Assembly: GCA_045594065.1 (NCBI GenBank)
Contig: JAZNXU010000015.1
Coordinates: 1 to 64,000, forward strand
DNA: 64,000 bases
Direction of reading: 5' to 3'
From: SIG565 sp045594065
Lineage (GTDB): Bacteria > Bacillota > Clostridia > Oscillospirales > Acutalibacteraceae
In this document: piece by piece, positions 16,696-25,467 of the stretch
How positions within the stretch are numbered: the first letter of the stretch is position 1
How the letters are laid out: the number at the start of each line of letters is the position of its first letter
The notes under the pieces: generated by a model
The model's input: only the letters and a program-made list of their open reading frames with translations
Databases searched by the model: none
Told to the model about the DNA's origin: nothing
Translations under genes and position numbers: made by a program

Positions 16696-17778
16696 GTGAA
16701 ACTTTCTGAAATTGATAAAAATTTTGAAATTAAAACCGCTATTGATGAACCTGATGTTAAATGGTATTCGGTACTCCATGAGCCGTTCGATATTTACGGA
16801 CTTTATAAACCGAAGGAGGACGGAATTTTCCGCAGAATGCCCGCCGAGGTTGCTGAAAATATACATTCCTCAACCACAGGCGAAATAAATAAAGGTGTTG
16901 CAAGCCTTTACACAAACACTTCGGGTGGTCGCATTCGCTTTAAAACAGATTCTAAATACTTAATGCTCAAGGTAGAATTTGAAAGATTGCACTTATCCGC
17001 TCATATGCCCGAGTCGTGTGTTGCGGGATTCGATATTCACCGAATTGAGGATGGGAACTATATCTATATGGGTATTATGATGCCTAATATGGATGATGAT
17101 AAGGGTTATGTTCGTAAAAGAGATTTGATGGGCAGAATGACCGAGTATTTAATTGGTATGCCGCTTTATAATAATATCACAAATCTTTATATTGGTATCA
17201 GTAAGGATGCTAAGTTAGAGCATGGCGGTGAGTACAAAATCAAAAAACCGATTGTGTACTACGGCTCATCTATCACTCAGGGAGCTTGCGCTTCCCGCCC
17301 GATGAACTCATATCAGGGTTATATTTCGGAGTATTTCGATGCCGATTATATAAATCTCGGCTTTTCGGGCTCTGCTAAGGGCGAACAGGATATGTTTGAT
17401 TACATTGCAAGCCTTGATATGTCGGCATTTGTTTACGATTATGATTGGAATTCGCCTTATGAGGAAACAAAGCTGCGCCATATAGAGGGTTATAAAACCA
17501 TTCGCGCTGCCCACCCTGATATTCCGATTGTTATGGCGGGCTACCCTGCATATAATCCGGCAGATAATGGCGGTTTAAGGGCTGAAAATATCAGAAACAC
17601 ATATGAGTATGCTCTTTCTCAGGGTGATACCAAGGTAGCCCTTGTTGAAACCAGCAAACTTTGCGACGGTGACTTTAAAATGCATTGCACCGTTGATAAC
17701 TGCCACCCCAACGATTTAGGTTTTTACCGAATGGCTAAGAATTTTATAGAAAAACTCGAAGAGCTGTTCAAAAAGTAA
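16696..17778 (+). CDS. SGNH/GDSL-type esterase with N-terminal accessory domain
   Basis: The 360-residue protein has an N-terminal beta-rich domain (about 1-180) and a C-terminal SGNH hydrolase. The nucleophile Ser lies in YYGSSITQGA, the oxyanion Gly in LGFSGSAKGE, and the Asp-His pair in DNCHPNDLGF. This two-domain shape resembles carbohydrate acetylesterase-like or SsfX3-like proteins. No signal peptide is seen, so it acts in the cytoplasm. I chose GTG 16696 because AAAGGGTGA lies five bases upstream and the -10 box overlaps earlier candidates. Confidence 0.82.
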   Translation: MKLSEIDKNFEIKTAIDEPDVKWYSVLHEPFDIYGLYKPKEDGIFRRMPAEVAENIHSSTTGEINKGVASLYTNTSGGRIRFKTDSKYLMLKVEFERLHLSAHMPESCVAGFDIHRIEDGNYIYMGIMMPNMDDDKGYVRKRDLMGRMTEYLIGMPLYNNITNLYIGISKDAKLEHGGEYKIKKPIVYYGSSITQGACASRPMNSYQGYISEYFDADYINLGFSGSAKGEQDMFDYIASLDMSAFVYDYDWNSPYEETKLRHIEGYKTIRAAHPDIPIVMAGYPAYNPADNGGLRAENIRNTYEYALSQGDTKVALVETSKLCDGDFKMHCTVDNCHPNDLGFYRMAKNFIEKLEELFKK

Positions 17779-17786
17779 TAAAAAAT

Positions 17787-17832
17787 GCCGCGGGAGATAA
17801 CTTTTTATGAAGCGCCTCCCACGGCTTTTTTT
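17787..17832. terminator. Terminator after the SGNH esterase
   Basis: GCCGCGGGAG (17787-17796) pairs imperfectly with CTCCCACGGC (17816-17825) and is followed by a T run. It also lies just past the stop of the convergent 60-residue gene. Confidence 0.65.
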
Positions 17833-18013
17833 ATTTAAACATTGTGTGTATGCCGTCCATTAAATCGCCAACCGCCTTAACGGCCTTGGTTGAGCCTTTG
17901 GATAAATTGTGATTGTTATCCATCATCATTTTGCCGACGGTAAGCAGCGCGGCACCCGCAATCATACCTGTAACGGCACCCTTTGCAAAGGTTGAAACTG
18001 AATTTTTTTGCAT
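17831..18013 (-). CDS. 60-residue protein with one hydrophobic Gly/Ala segment
   Basis: The protein starts MQKNSVSTFAKGAVTGMI, continues with an AGAALLTVGKMMM hydrophobic stretch (about residues 13-30), and ends in a polar tail GSTKAVKAVGDLMDGIHTMFK. The shape recalls short YtxH-like or glycine-zipper proteins, but no family is certain. ATG 18013 follows GGGAGG at the usual distance; a longer reading to 18034 adds residues encoded by the hairpin. The ribosome binding site lies inside the terminator hairpin that follows asnB. Confidence 0.6.
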   Translation of the reverse strand: MQKNSVSTFAKGAVTGMIAGAALLTVGKMMMDNNHNLSKGSTKAVKAVGDLMDGIHTMFK

Positions 18014-18016
18014 AAT

Positions 18017-18062
18017 AAAACCTCCCTTTACCATTAGTTTTAACGGTAGGGAGGTTTTTTAT
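18017..18062 (-). terminator. asnB terminator that masks the RBS of the 60-residue gene
   Basis: On the minus strand, AAAACCTCCCT (18058-18048) pairs with AGGGAGGTTTT (18027-18017), extended by ACC/GGT with a small bulge, and is followed by T-rich sequence. GGGAGG in the 3' arm is also the ribosome binding site of the next gene. Confidence 0.65.
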
Positions 18063-18065
18063 TAA

Positions 18066-19904
18066 TTAGTTTTCAAAATACTGCTTGTACCAAACCAAGA
18101 AAGTATAAACCGTCCAGATTTTGCGGCTGACATCCTCTTTGTCGCTTCTGTGGCGGTCAAGAAGAGCTACAAGTCTTTGGGTATCGAAATATTTTTTAGC
18201 TGCATCGCTTAAGAACATTTCTTTAACGATATTATAATATTTATCCTCTTTAAGCCATACCCTGATAGGCACGGGGAAGCCGAGCTTATCCTTTTCGGCG
18301 GTGAGCTTCGGTAAGGTCTTTTCGGCAGCCTTACGGAGAGCGAGCTTGGTGGTTTTGCGGCTCACGCGGCACTCAAGCGGGATTTTTTCGGCTAACTCCA
18401 TAACCTTTTTATCAAGGAATGGAACGCGAAGTTCGAGTGAGTTTGCCATACTCGTTTTATCGGCTTTTAAGAGAATATCGCCCATAAGCCACATATTTAT
18501 ATCGAGATACTGCATTTTTGTAACGGTGTCCTTATCGCTTACCTCGTCATAAAACTTTTTACAGAGTACTTGCGGTGCCTCACTGTTTTTGCCGCGAAGC
18601 AGAATTTTTTCGCGCTCGCGTTTTGAGAAGATATTTGCGTTACCTATAAAGCGTTCTTCGATAGTTTGACCGCGGCGAATTAGATAATTAATACCGTGGA
18701 TTTTCGGCAGGTGCAAAAACTCAATAGCTTTGCTTATTGCTCGGCGAATAACGAAAGGAATGGAGTCATAAGCCGTAAGGGTTATGGGCTCTTGGTAAAT
18801 GCGGTAACCGCCGAAAAGCTCGTCGGCACCTTCACCCGACATTACAACCTTTACATGCTCGCTGGCTAACTTTGAAACAAAGTAAAGCGCAATAGCGGCG
18901 GGGTCGGCAAGCGGCTCGTCCATCCCGTACTGAATGGATGCGAATTCGCCCCAATATTCCTCGGGGGTGATTATCTTGCTTATGTTTTCAACCTTGATTG
19001 TATCGGCGAATTTTTTGGCGAAATCAATTTCGTTATAACGGTTACCGTCCGGGCTTTCAAAGCCTACGGTAAAGGTCTTATCCACCTTTGCTGCCTCGGC
19101 AATGTAGCTTGAGTCAATTCCGCTTGAAAGGAAAGAGCCAACCTCAACATCGGCGATTTTATGTGCCGCAACCGATTCTCTAACGGCGGCGTCAACCTTA
19201 TCACTGTAATAATCGAGTGAGCCCTCCTCGGGTGAGAAATCGGGGCGCCAATATCGGGCTTTTTCTATTTTTTTGCCGTCATAAACAAAGCAGTGGGCTG
19301 GGGGAAGCTTGAAAACACCTTTGAAAAAGGTTTCCTCGGTCGGTGAATACTGGAATGAGAGATAATGAGAAAGTGCATCTTCATTCAGCTCCTTTTTAAA
19401 TTCGGGGTGGAGCAAAAACGATTTTATCTCGCTTCCAAAAATAAAGGAGTCATCGGTAAAGGTATAGTACAGCGGCTTGATGCCAAACATATCGCGCGCT
19501 CCAAAAAGCTTACCTGTTTTCTTATCGTAAATTACAAAGGCGAACATTCCGCGAAGCATTTTTACAAACTCTGCACCGTATTCTTCATATCCGTGCAGTA
19601 AAACTTCGGTATCGGAATGGCTGGTTCTAAAGGTGTGACCTGCTTCAATTAACTTTTTCCTGAGCTCACGGTGGTTGTATATTTCGCCGTTAAAGGTAAC
19701 AACAAGACTTTCATCCTCGTTAAACATTGGTTGGTCGCCGTCGGCAAGGTCTATAATACTAAGGCGCCTGAAGCCCAAGCAAATGTTTTCGTCCACATAC
19801 TGTCCGCTTGAGTCGGGACCGCGGTGAACTATTTTATCCATCATACCTTGAAGTAAAGTTCCGTCATCCTTTATTTTATTTGTAAAGCCAACAAAGCCAC
19901 ACAT
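18066..19904 (-). CDS. asnB: Asparagine synthase (glutamine-hydrolysing)
   Basis: The 612-residue enzyme makes asparagine from aspartate, ATP and glutamine. The N-terminal class II amidotransferase begins with the nucleophile Cys2 (MCGFVGF) and has HRGPDSSG, FNGEIYNH and HSDTEVLLHGYE. The C-terminal synthetase has the PP-loop FLSSGIDSSYIAEAA and SGEGADELFGGY. Start ATG 19904 follows AAAGGAG. Its promoter shares the -35 region with the divergent apbE promoter. It is followed by the hairpin terminator at 18017-18062. Confidence 0.94.
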   Translation of the reverse strand: MCGFVGFTNKIKDDGTLLQGMMDKIVHRGPDSSGQYVDENICLGFRRLSIIDLADGDQPMFNEDESLVVTFNGEIYNHRELRKKLIEAGHTFRTSHSDTEVLLHGYEEYGAEFVKMLRGMFAFVIYDKKTGKLFGARDMFGIKPLYYTFTDDSFIFGSEIKSFLLHPEFKKELNEDALSHYLSFQYSPTEETFFKGVFKLPPAHCFVYDGKKIEKARYWRPDFSPEEGSLDYYSDKVDAAVRESVAAHKIADVEVGSFLSSGIDSSYIAEAAKVDKTFTVGFESPDGNRYNEIDFAKKFADTIKVENISKIITPEEYWGEFASIQYGMDEPLADPAAIALYFVSKLASEHVKVVMSGEGADELFGGYRIYQEPITLTAYDSIPFVIRRAISKAIEFLHLPKIHGINYLIRRGQTIEERFIGNANIFSKREREKILLRGKNSEAPQVLCKKFYDEVSDKDTVTKMQYLDINMWLMGDILLKADKTSMANSLELRVPFLDKKVMELAEKIPLECRVSRKTTKLALRKAAEKTLPKLTAEKDKLGFPVPIRVWLKEDKYYNIVKEMFLSDAAKKYFDTQRLVALLDRHRSDKEDVSRKIWTVYTFLVWYKQYFEN

Positions 19905-19940
19905 AGAGTTTTACTCCTTTAAAAATCAATTATCTTTAAT

Positions 19941-19969
19941 ATTGTATCACAGATTTCTCTTCTTTACAA
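19941..19969 (-). promoter_or_regulatory. asnB promoter
   Basis: On the minus strand, TTGTAA (19969-19964), 17 bp and TACAAT (19946-19941). The -35 hexamer overlaps the divergent apbE -35 by five bases. Confidence 0.7.
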
Positions 19970-19991
19970 GAATATAAAACAATGTTATACT
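19963..19991 (+). promoter_or_regulatory. apbE promoter, predicted leaderless
   Basis: TTTACA (19963-19968), 17 bp and TATACT (19986-19991). The predicted start falls on the A of the apbE ATG (19998). Confidence 0.65.
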
Positions 19992-19997
19992 TTATAT

Positions 19998-20942
19998 ATG
20001 AGAAAAAATTTAGCATTTTTGTCGGCGGCGGTGCTTTTATTGCTTTCGGGCTGCACCCCGACGCATGACAATTCTTCGACCCGTTTCCTTATGGATACTG
20101 TGGTAAATATTACTGCCAATGTCGAATATTCGGTTATAACCGAGGCTATGGAGCTGTGCGAGTATTATGATAAGCTTTTCTCAAAAACCGTTGAGGACAG
20201 CGATGTGTCACGCCTTAATTCGCTTGGCGCCTATGCCGTATCGGAAGATACCCTGCGACTAATCAAAAGCACTTCGGCTTACAGTGAACGCACCCGAGGT
20301 AAATTTGATGTGACTATAGGATCGGTATCGGATTTGTGGGATTTTAATGACGGCGTTATTCCCACCGAAGCTTCTATAGCTTCAGCTTTAGAAAAAGTTG
20401 ATTATAAAAAAATTAAGACGAGTGGCAAAACCGTGAATCTTAATGGTGCTAAAATAGACCTCGGCGGATGTGCGAAAGGCTTTGTGGCAGATAAGCTACG
20501 GGAGTTTTTCGAAAACAAGGAAGTAGAAAAGGCGGTTATAAATCTTGGCGGAAACCTTTATATTATGGGTGGACCTATAGATGTAGGCGTTAAAAATCCG
20601 TTTGGCGAGGGTAATATGGCAACTCTTCGCGTGGTTAATCATGCCGTGGTAACGGCAGGCACCTATGAACGCTGCTTTACTAGGGACGGTAAAAACTATC
20701 ATCATATTTTAGATACAAAAACAGGCTATCCCGCTGATACCAACTTAGTATCTGTAACCGTCATTTCAGACAGTGCGCTAGAGGCCGACATTCTTTCAAC
20801 CTCGCTTGTTATTATGGGGCTCCAAGACGGTATGGATTTTATCGAGAAAACCGAGGGCGCTGAGGCGCTGTTTATAACAAGTGACGGTGAAATTCATATT
20901 TCTTCGGGAATTTACTGTAAGGACGGAATTTATCGACTTTAA
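19998..20942 (+). CDS. apbE: FAD:protein FMN transferase lipoprotein (ApbE)
   Basis: The 314-residue precursor has a lipoprotein signal ending in LLLLSGC. ApbE features follow: FLMDTVVNITAN, DVTIGSVSDLWDF, KIDLGGCAKGFVADKLREF, AVINLGGNLYIMGG and HHILDTKTGYPADTNLVSVTV. ApbE attaches FMN through a phosphoester to Thr/Ser of extracytoplasmic flavoproteins such as Rnf or Nqr subunits; none are in the window. No Shine-Dalgarno precedes ATG 19998, and the promoter position implies a leaderless mRNA. Confidence 0.92.
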   Translation: MRKNLAFLSAAVLLLLSGCTPTHDNSSTRFLMDTVVNITANVEYSVITEAMELCEYYDKLFSKTVEDSDVSRLNSLGAYAVSEDTLRLIKSTSAYSERTRGKFDVTIGSVSDLWDFNDGVIPTEASIASALEKVDYKKIKTSGKTVNLNGAKIDLGGCAKGFVADKLREFFENKEVEKAVINLGGNLYIMGGPIDVGVKNPFGEGNMATLRVVNHAVVTAGTYERCFTRDGKNYHHILDTKTGYPADTNLVSVTVISDSALEADILSTSLVIMGLQDGMDFIEKTEGAEALFITSDGEIHISSGIYCKDGIYRL

Positions 20943-20954
20943 ATTCTTTATTTC

Positions 20955-20982
20955 TTAACAATTAGGATTTATAATGTATAGT
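20955..20982 (+). promoter_or_regulatory. Promoter of secA
   Basis: TTAACA (20955-20960), 16 bp and TATAGT (20977-20982) lie in the 64-bp gap before secA. Confidence 0.45.
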
Positions 20983-21006
20983 AATAAAGAAAAATGAGGT
21001 ATAAAA

Positions 21007-23745
21007 ATGGGTTTTATGAAAAAGCTTTTCGGCGATTACAGCTCGAAAGAAATCAAAAGAATATTACCGCTGCAAAAAAGAGTGCTTGAGCTCGAGGATG
21101 AGTATCGCGCCCTTAGCGATGAGGCATTAAAAAATAAAACTGCAGAATTTAAAGAGATGCTCGAGATGGGCAAAACCCTTGATGATATTCTGCCTGAGGC
21201 ATTTGCCACCTGCCGAGAGGCCGCCGACAGAGTTCTCGGTATGCGCCATTTCCCCGTGCAGATTTTGGGCGGTATTGTACTGCATCAGGGTCGCATTAGT
21301 GAAATGAAAACCGGTGAGGGTAAAACACTCGTTGCAACACTTCCCGCATACCTTAATGCGCTGTCGGGCAAGGGTGTTCACATTGTAACGGTTAACGATT
21401 ATCTTGCCAAGCGTGACAGCGAATGGATGGGCAAATTATACCGCTATTTAGGCTTATCGGTAGGTCTTATTATTCACGGTATGGACACAGAGGAAAAAAG
21501 AGAGGCATACAACGCCGATATTACCTACTGTACCAATAACGAGTTAGGCTTCGATTATTTGCGCGATAATATGGTGGTTTACAAGGAGGGCAGAGTTCAG
21601 CGCGGTCACAATTTTGCTATTGTGGATGAGGTTGACTCAATCCTTGTTGACGAGGCTCGTACCCCGCTTATCATTTCGGGCAAGGGCGATAAATCAACCG
21701 ACCTTTATGTGCGTGCCAACCACTTTGCCCGTGGCCTTAAAATGGTAAAGGTTAAGGAAACCGATGCTAAACAGACCGATGAGGAGCAGAATTTTGACGG
21801 TGACTTTGTTGTAGATGAAAAGGCTAAAAGCTGTACGCTCACCCCAGAGGGTGTTAAAAAGGCAGAGCAATATTTCGGCATTGAAAACCTGAACGATGCC
21901 GAAAATATGACCATTTCCCACCATGTTAATCAGGCAATTAAGGCTTACGGCATTATGAAGCGTGATGTTGATTATGTTGTAAAGGACGGTCAGGTAATCA
22001 TTGTTGATGAGTTTACAGGTCGTCTTATGTTCGGTCGCCGTTATAATGAGGGTCTTCATCAGGCGATTGAAGCCAAAGAGGGAGTAACCGTTGCAAACGA
22101 GTCTAAAACGCTTGCAACCATTACATTCCAGAATTTCTTTAGATTATACAGCAAGCTTTCGGGCATGACGGGTACCGCTATGACCGAGGAACAGGAATTC
22201 CGTGAAATTTATAAGCTTGATGTTATTGAAATTCCTACAAACAAGCCGCTTGCTCGTATTGATGAAGCCGATGTTGTTTATAAAACTGAACGCGCAAAGT
22301 TTAACGCTGTAATTTCAAAGATTGCCGAGTGCCATGCAAAGGGTCAGCCCGTGCTTGTAGGTACCGTAACAATCGAAAAATCCGAGTTGTTAAGTAATAT
22401 GCTAAAGCGTCAGGGTATTAAACACAATGTTTTGAACGCTAAGCACCACGAAAAAGAGGCGGAGATTATCGCTCAGGCGGGTAAATACGGTGCCGTTACT
22501 ATTGCTACAAATATGGCGGGTCGTGGTACCGATATTATGCTTGGCGGTAATGCTGAGTATCTTGCAAAGGCAGAGCTTAAGGCACAGGGCCTTTCCGAAG
22601 AGCTTATTGCCGAGGCTACGGGCTTTGCCGAAACAGAAAATGCCGAAATTATTGAAGCCAGAGGCAGATTTAAAGAGCTTAACGAAAAGTATAAGACCGA
22701 AATAGCACCCGAGGCAGAGCTTGTAAGACGCGCGGGCGGACTTTGCATTATAGGTACAGAACGCCACGAGTCGCGCCGAATTGATAACCAGCTACGCGGT
22801 CGTGCGGGACGTCAGGGTGATCCGGGTAACACACAGTTTTTCATATCGCTTGAGGATGATTTAATGCGTCTTTTCGGCGGTGAGCGTGTTTATAATATGA
22901 TGGAAACCTTGAAAATTGAGGAGGATATGCCGCTTCAGTTTGGAATTCTTTCAAATGCTATTGAAAATGCTCAGCGCACGGTCGAGAGCCGTAACTTCGG
23001 AATCAGAAAAAATGTACTTGAGTACGATGATGTTATGAACAAGCAGCGCGAGCTTATCTATGCGCAGCGTAACAAGGTGCTTGATGGTGAGGATATCAGC
23101 TCAAATATATCCTCAATGATTGAGAGCACTCTTGATATGGCGGTTAAAACCTATTTAGCCGACGAGGTTGTTCACGATAATTGGAACCTAGAGGGTCTTA
23201 GACGTTATACATTCGGTTGGCTTACAGGTCCCGATGATTTAGTGTTTACAACTGAGGAATTAGGAAATAATTCGCCCGACGATGTAAAGGCAATGCTTAT
23301 GAGCAAGGCTGAAAACAAAATGTCAGAAAAAATTTCCAAATACGGTGAAGAAACCGTTAAGGAAATTGAGCGCTATGTTTTGCTGAAAGCGGTTGATACT
23401 AACTGGATGAATCATATTGATGCTATGGATGAGCTTCGCCGTGGTATAGGGCTTAGAGCCTATGGTCAGCATAATCCCGTTGTGGCATACCGCAATGAAA
23501 GTTATGATATGTTCTCGGCTATGACTGATACTATCAGGGAAGAAACCGCGAAAACAGTGCTTTCGGCAGAGCTTCGTCAGAACACTGAAATCAAGCGCGA
23601 AAAGGTAGCCGAAGAAACAGGTACGGGTGATGACGGCACCGTTTCAAAAACCGTTCGCGGTAAGGGCGTTGTAAGCAAAAACGCATTATGCCCGTGCGGT
23701 AGCGGCAAAAAGTATAAGCGCTGCTGCGGTAAGGATATTGATTAA
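21007..23745 (+). CDS. secA: Preprotein translocase ATPase SecA
   Basis: The 912-residue motor drives proteins through SecYEG. Walker A is MKTGEGKT with HQGRISE just ahead, the DEAD-like box is DEVDSILVDEARTPLIISG, and NMAGRGTDIMLGGN, RIDNQLRGRAGRQGDPG and a C-terminal SEC-C zinc motif (CPCGSGKKYKRCCG) follow. The ATG is preceded by TGAGGT. mnmA starts one base after the stop. Confidence 0.97.
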   Translation: MGFMKKLFGDYSSKEIKRILPLQKRVLELEDEYRALSDEALKNKTAEFKEMLEMGKTLDDILPEAFATCREAADRVLGMRHFPVQILGGIVLHQGRISEMKTGEGKTLVATLPAYLNALSGKGVHIVTVNDYLAKRDSEWMGKLYRYLGLSVGLIIHGMDTEEKREAYNADITYCTNNELGFDYLRDNMVVYKEGRVQRGHNFAIVDEVDSILVDEARTPLIISGKGDKSTDLYVRANHFARGLKMVKVKETDAKQTDEEQNFDGDFVVDEKAKSCTLTPEGVKKAEQYFGIENLNDAENMTISHHVNQAIKAYGIMKRDVDYVVKDGQVIIVDEFTGRLMFGRRYNEGLHQAIEAKEGVTVANESKTLATITFQNFFRLYSKLSGMTGTAMTEEQEFREIYKLDVIEIPTNKPLARIDEADVVYKTERAKFNAVISKIAECHAKGQPVLVGTVTIEKSELLSNMLKRQGIKHNVLNAKHHEKEAEIIAQAGKYGAVTIATNMAGRGTDIMLGGNAEYLAKAELKAQGLSEELIAEATGFAETENAEIIEARGRFKELNEKYKTEIAPEAELVRRAGGLCIIGTERHESRRIDNQLRGRAGRQGDPGNTQFFISLEDDLMRLFGGERVYNMMETLKIEEDMPLQFGILSNAIENAQRTVESRNFGIRKNVLEYDDVMNKQRELIYAQRNKVLDGEDISSNISSMIESTLDMAVKTYLADEVVHDNWNLEGLRRYTFGWLTGPDDLVFTTEELGNNSPDDVKAMLMSKAENKMSEKISKYGEETVKEIERYVLLKAVDTNWMNHIDAMDELRRGIGLRAYGQHNPVVAYRNESYDMFSAMTDTIREETAKTVLSAELRQNTEIKREKVAEETGTGDDGTVSKTVRGKGVVSKNALCPCGSGKKYKRCCGKDID

Positions 23746-23746
23746 T

Positions 23747-24787
23747 ATGCGTGGTAAGGTTTTAATTGCTATGTCAGGCGGGGTGGACTCTTCAGTCACC
23801 GCGCGCCTTTTAAAGGAAAAGGGCTATGATTGCGCGGGGGCTATTATGCAACTTTGTGGCTCTGAGGGCGTAACCGATGCCGAGTCTGTAGCAGAAAGTG
23901 TCGGAATACAGTTTTTCTGTATTAATAAAAAAGAGAATTTCAAAAAACAGATAATAGATAGGTTTATTGACGATTATTTCTGTGGGCTCACTCCCAATCC
24001 CTGCATTGAATGTAATAAAAAAATGAAGTTTGGCGCATTTCTTGACAGTGCGCTCGAAAAGGGCTTCGATTATATTGCTACAGGTCACTATGCGAGGGTG
24101 GGGTATAATGAGCTTAGCGGTAGGTATGAGATTTTAAAGGCTAAGGATTTATCTAAAGACCAAAGTTATGTGCTGTATTTTTTAAGTCAAGAACAGCTAA
24201 AGCACATTTTGTTGCCGCTTGGCGATTATACTAAGACCGAAATTCGCGAATTAGCCGAAAATTACGGGCTAACCAACGCCCGCAAAAAGGACAGTCAGGA
24301 CATCTGCTTCGTGCCTGATAATGACTATGCCGCGTTTATCGAGAAAACCTCGGGTAAAAAATCTTGCGCGGGTAGCTTTACCGATATTTCGGGTAATGTA
24401 TTGGGCGAGCACAGCGGAATTATTAACTATACTATCGGTCAGCGCAAGGGACTAGGTATTGCGCTCGGTAAGCCGCAATTTGTGATAAGTAAAAATGCCG
24501 ACGATAATACCGTGGTGCTCGGGGACGAAGAGCATATCTTTTATAAAAAGGTGCAGGTTACCGATGTCAACTTTATATCGGTAGAGAGTATCACCGAGCC
24601 TACACGCGCCGAGGTAAAGCTTCGTTATTCAATGCAGCCTCAGCCCGCCGTTATATTTAAAACTGAAGACGGCGTAACCGTAGAATTTGAAAAGCCTCAA
24701 AGAGCGCCAAGCCCTGGGCAGGCGGCGGTGTTCTATCAAGGGGATGTGCTGCTTGGCGGCGGAACAATAGTAAAAGGGGAAAACTAA
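23747..24787 (+). CDS. mnmA: tRNA 2-thiouridylase MnmA
   Basis: The 346-residue enzyme thiolates U34 of Lys, Glu and Gln tRNAs. The PP-loop is AMSGGVDSSVTA. The first catalytic Cys lies in NPCIECNKKMKFG and the second in DSQDICFVPDNDY. IGQRKGLGIALG marks the central domain. The start is ATG 23747, one base after the secA stop. The stop overlaps the next ATG by one base, so secA-mnmA-LUD look co-transcribed. Confidence 0.95.
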   Translation: MRGKVLIAMSGGVDSSVTARLLKEKGYDCAGAIMQLCGSEGVTDAESVAESVGIQFFCINKKENFKKQIIDRFIDDYFCGLTPNPCIECNKKMKFGAFLDSALEKGFDYIATGHYARVGYNELSGRYEILKAKDLSKDQSYVLYFLSQEQLKHILLPLGDYTKTEIRELAENYGLTNARKKDSQDICFVPDNDYAAFIEKTSGKKSCAGSFTDISGNVLGEHSGIINYTIGQRKGLGIALGKPQFVISKNADDNTVVLGDEEHIFYKKVQVTDVNFISVESITEPTRAEVKLRYSMQPQPAVIFKTEDGVTVEFEKPQRAPSPGQAAVFYQGDVLLGGGTIVKGEN

Positions 24788-25416
24788 TGGAAAATATTGT
24801 TAAAGCGCTAGAGAAAAATAATATGGAGGCGCATATTTTTAAAACGGTCAAAGAGCTTTGCGATTATGTTGAGGCTTTACTGCCTGCAGGCGCGAAAATT
24901 TCCAACGGCGGCTCTCAATCCTTAATTGAGAGCGGCGTTATGAATTTAATCAAAAGTGATAAGTATAACTATATCGACCGCTTTGCGCCGCAAGATAAAC
25001 AACAGGAAAAACAGATGATTTCCGATTATTTCACGGCAGACTATTTTTTCTGCTCAACCAATGCTTTAACTGAGGCTGGCGAGCTTATAAATGTTGACGG
25101 TAGGTCTAACCGTGTTGCCGCCATAATGTATGGTCCCGAAAATGTTATAATGGTTGTTGGCAAGAATAAAATAGTGAAGAATATCCCCGAGGCACTTTAT
25201 CGCGTAAAGACGGTAGCGGCACCTAAAAATACCGTCCGCCTTAACTGTGATACATACTGTCGCGAAAAGGGCATTTGTGTAGCGGCACAAAACAATGATA
25301 TTGCCTCAGGCTGCGGCAGTCAGGCGCGAATTTGCTGTAACTATGTTGTATCCGGCTATCAGCGTGAGAAAAACCGAATTAAAGTATTGCTTTGCGAGGA
25401 AAACCTCGGCTTTTAA
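24787..25416 (+). CDS. LUD-domain protein (LutC/YkgG-like)
   Basis: The 209-residue protein has the LUD fold: ISNGGSQSLIESGVMNLI, DYFFCSTNALTEAGELINVDGRSNRVAAIMYGPENVIMVVGKNKIVKN and a C-terminal Cys-rich tail (CDTYCREKGICVAAQ, then CGSQARICCNY). LutC participates in lactate oxidation with LutA and LutB, which are absent here, so that role is unproven. The start overlaps the mnmA stop. Confidence 0.85.
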   Translation: MENIVKALEKNNMEAHIFKTVKELCDYVEALLPAGAKISNGGSQSLIESGVMNLIKSDKYNYIDRFAPQDKQQEKQMISDYFTADYFFCSTNALTEAGELINVDGRSNRVAAIMYGPENVIMVVGKNKIVKNIPEALYRVKTVAAPKNTVRLNCDTYCREKGICVAAQNNDIASGCGSQARICCNYVVSGYQREKNRIKVLLCEENLGF

Positions 25417-25467
25417 GTAATTTAAAAACTTCGTTTTGCATACCCTTTTAAAAAGGGGTTATGTGAA

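Noticed and set aside
25442..25459. Hairpin masking the dacF ribosome binding site
   Set aside because: CCCTTTTAAAAAGGGG gives only a short stem once a loop is allowed; likely weak.
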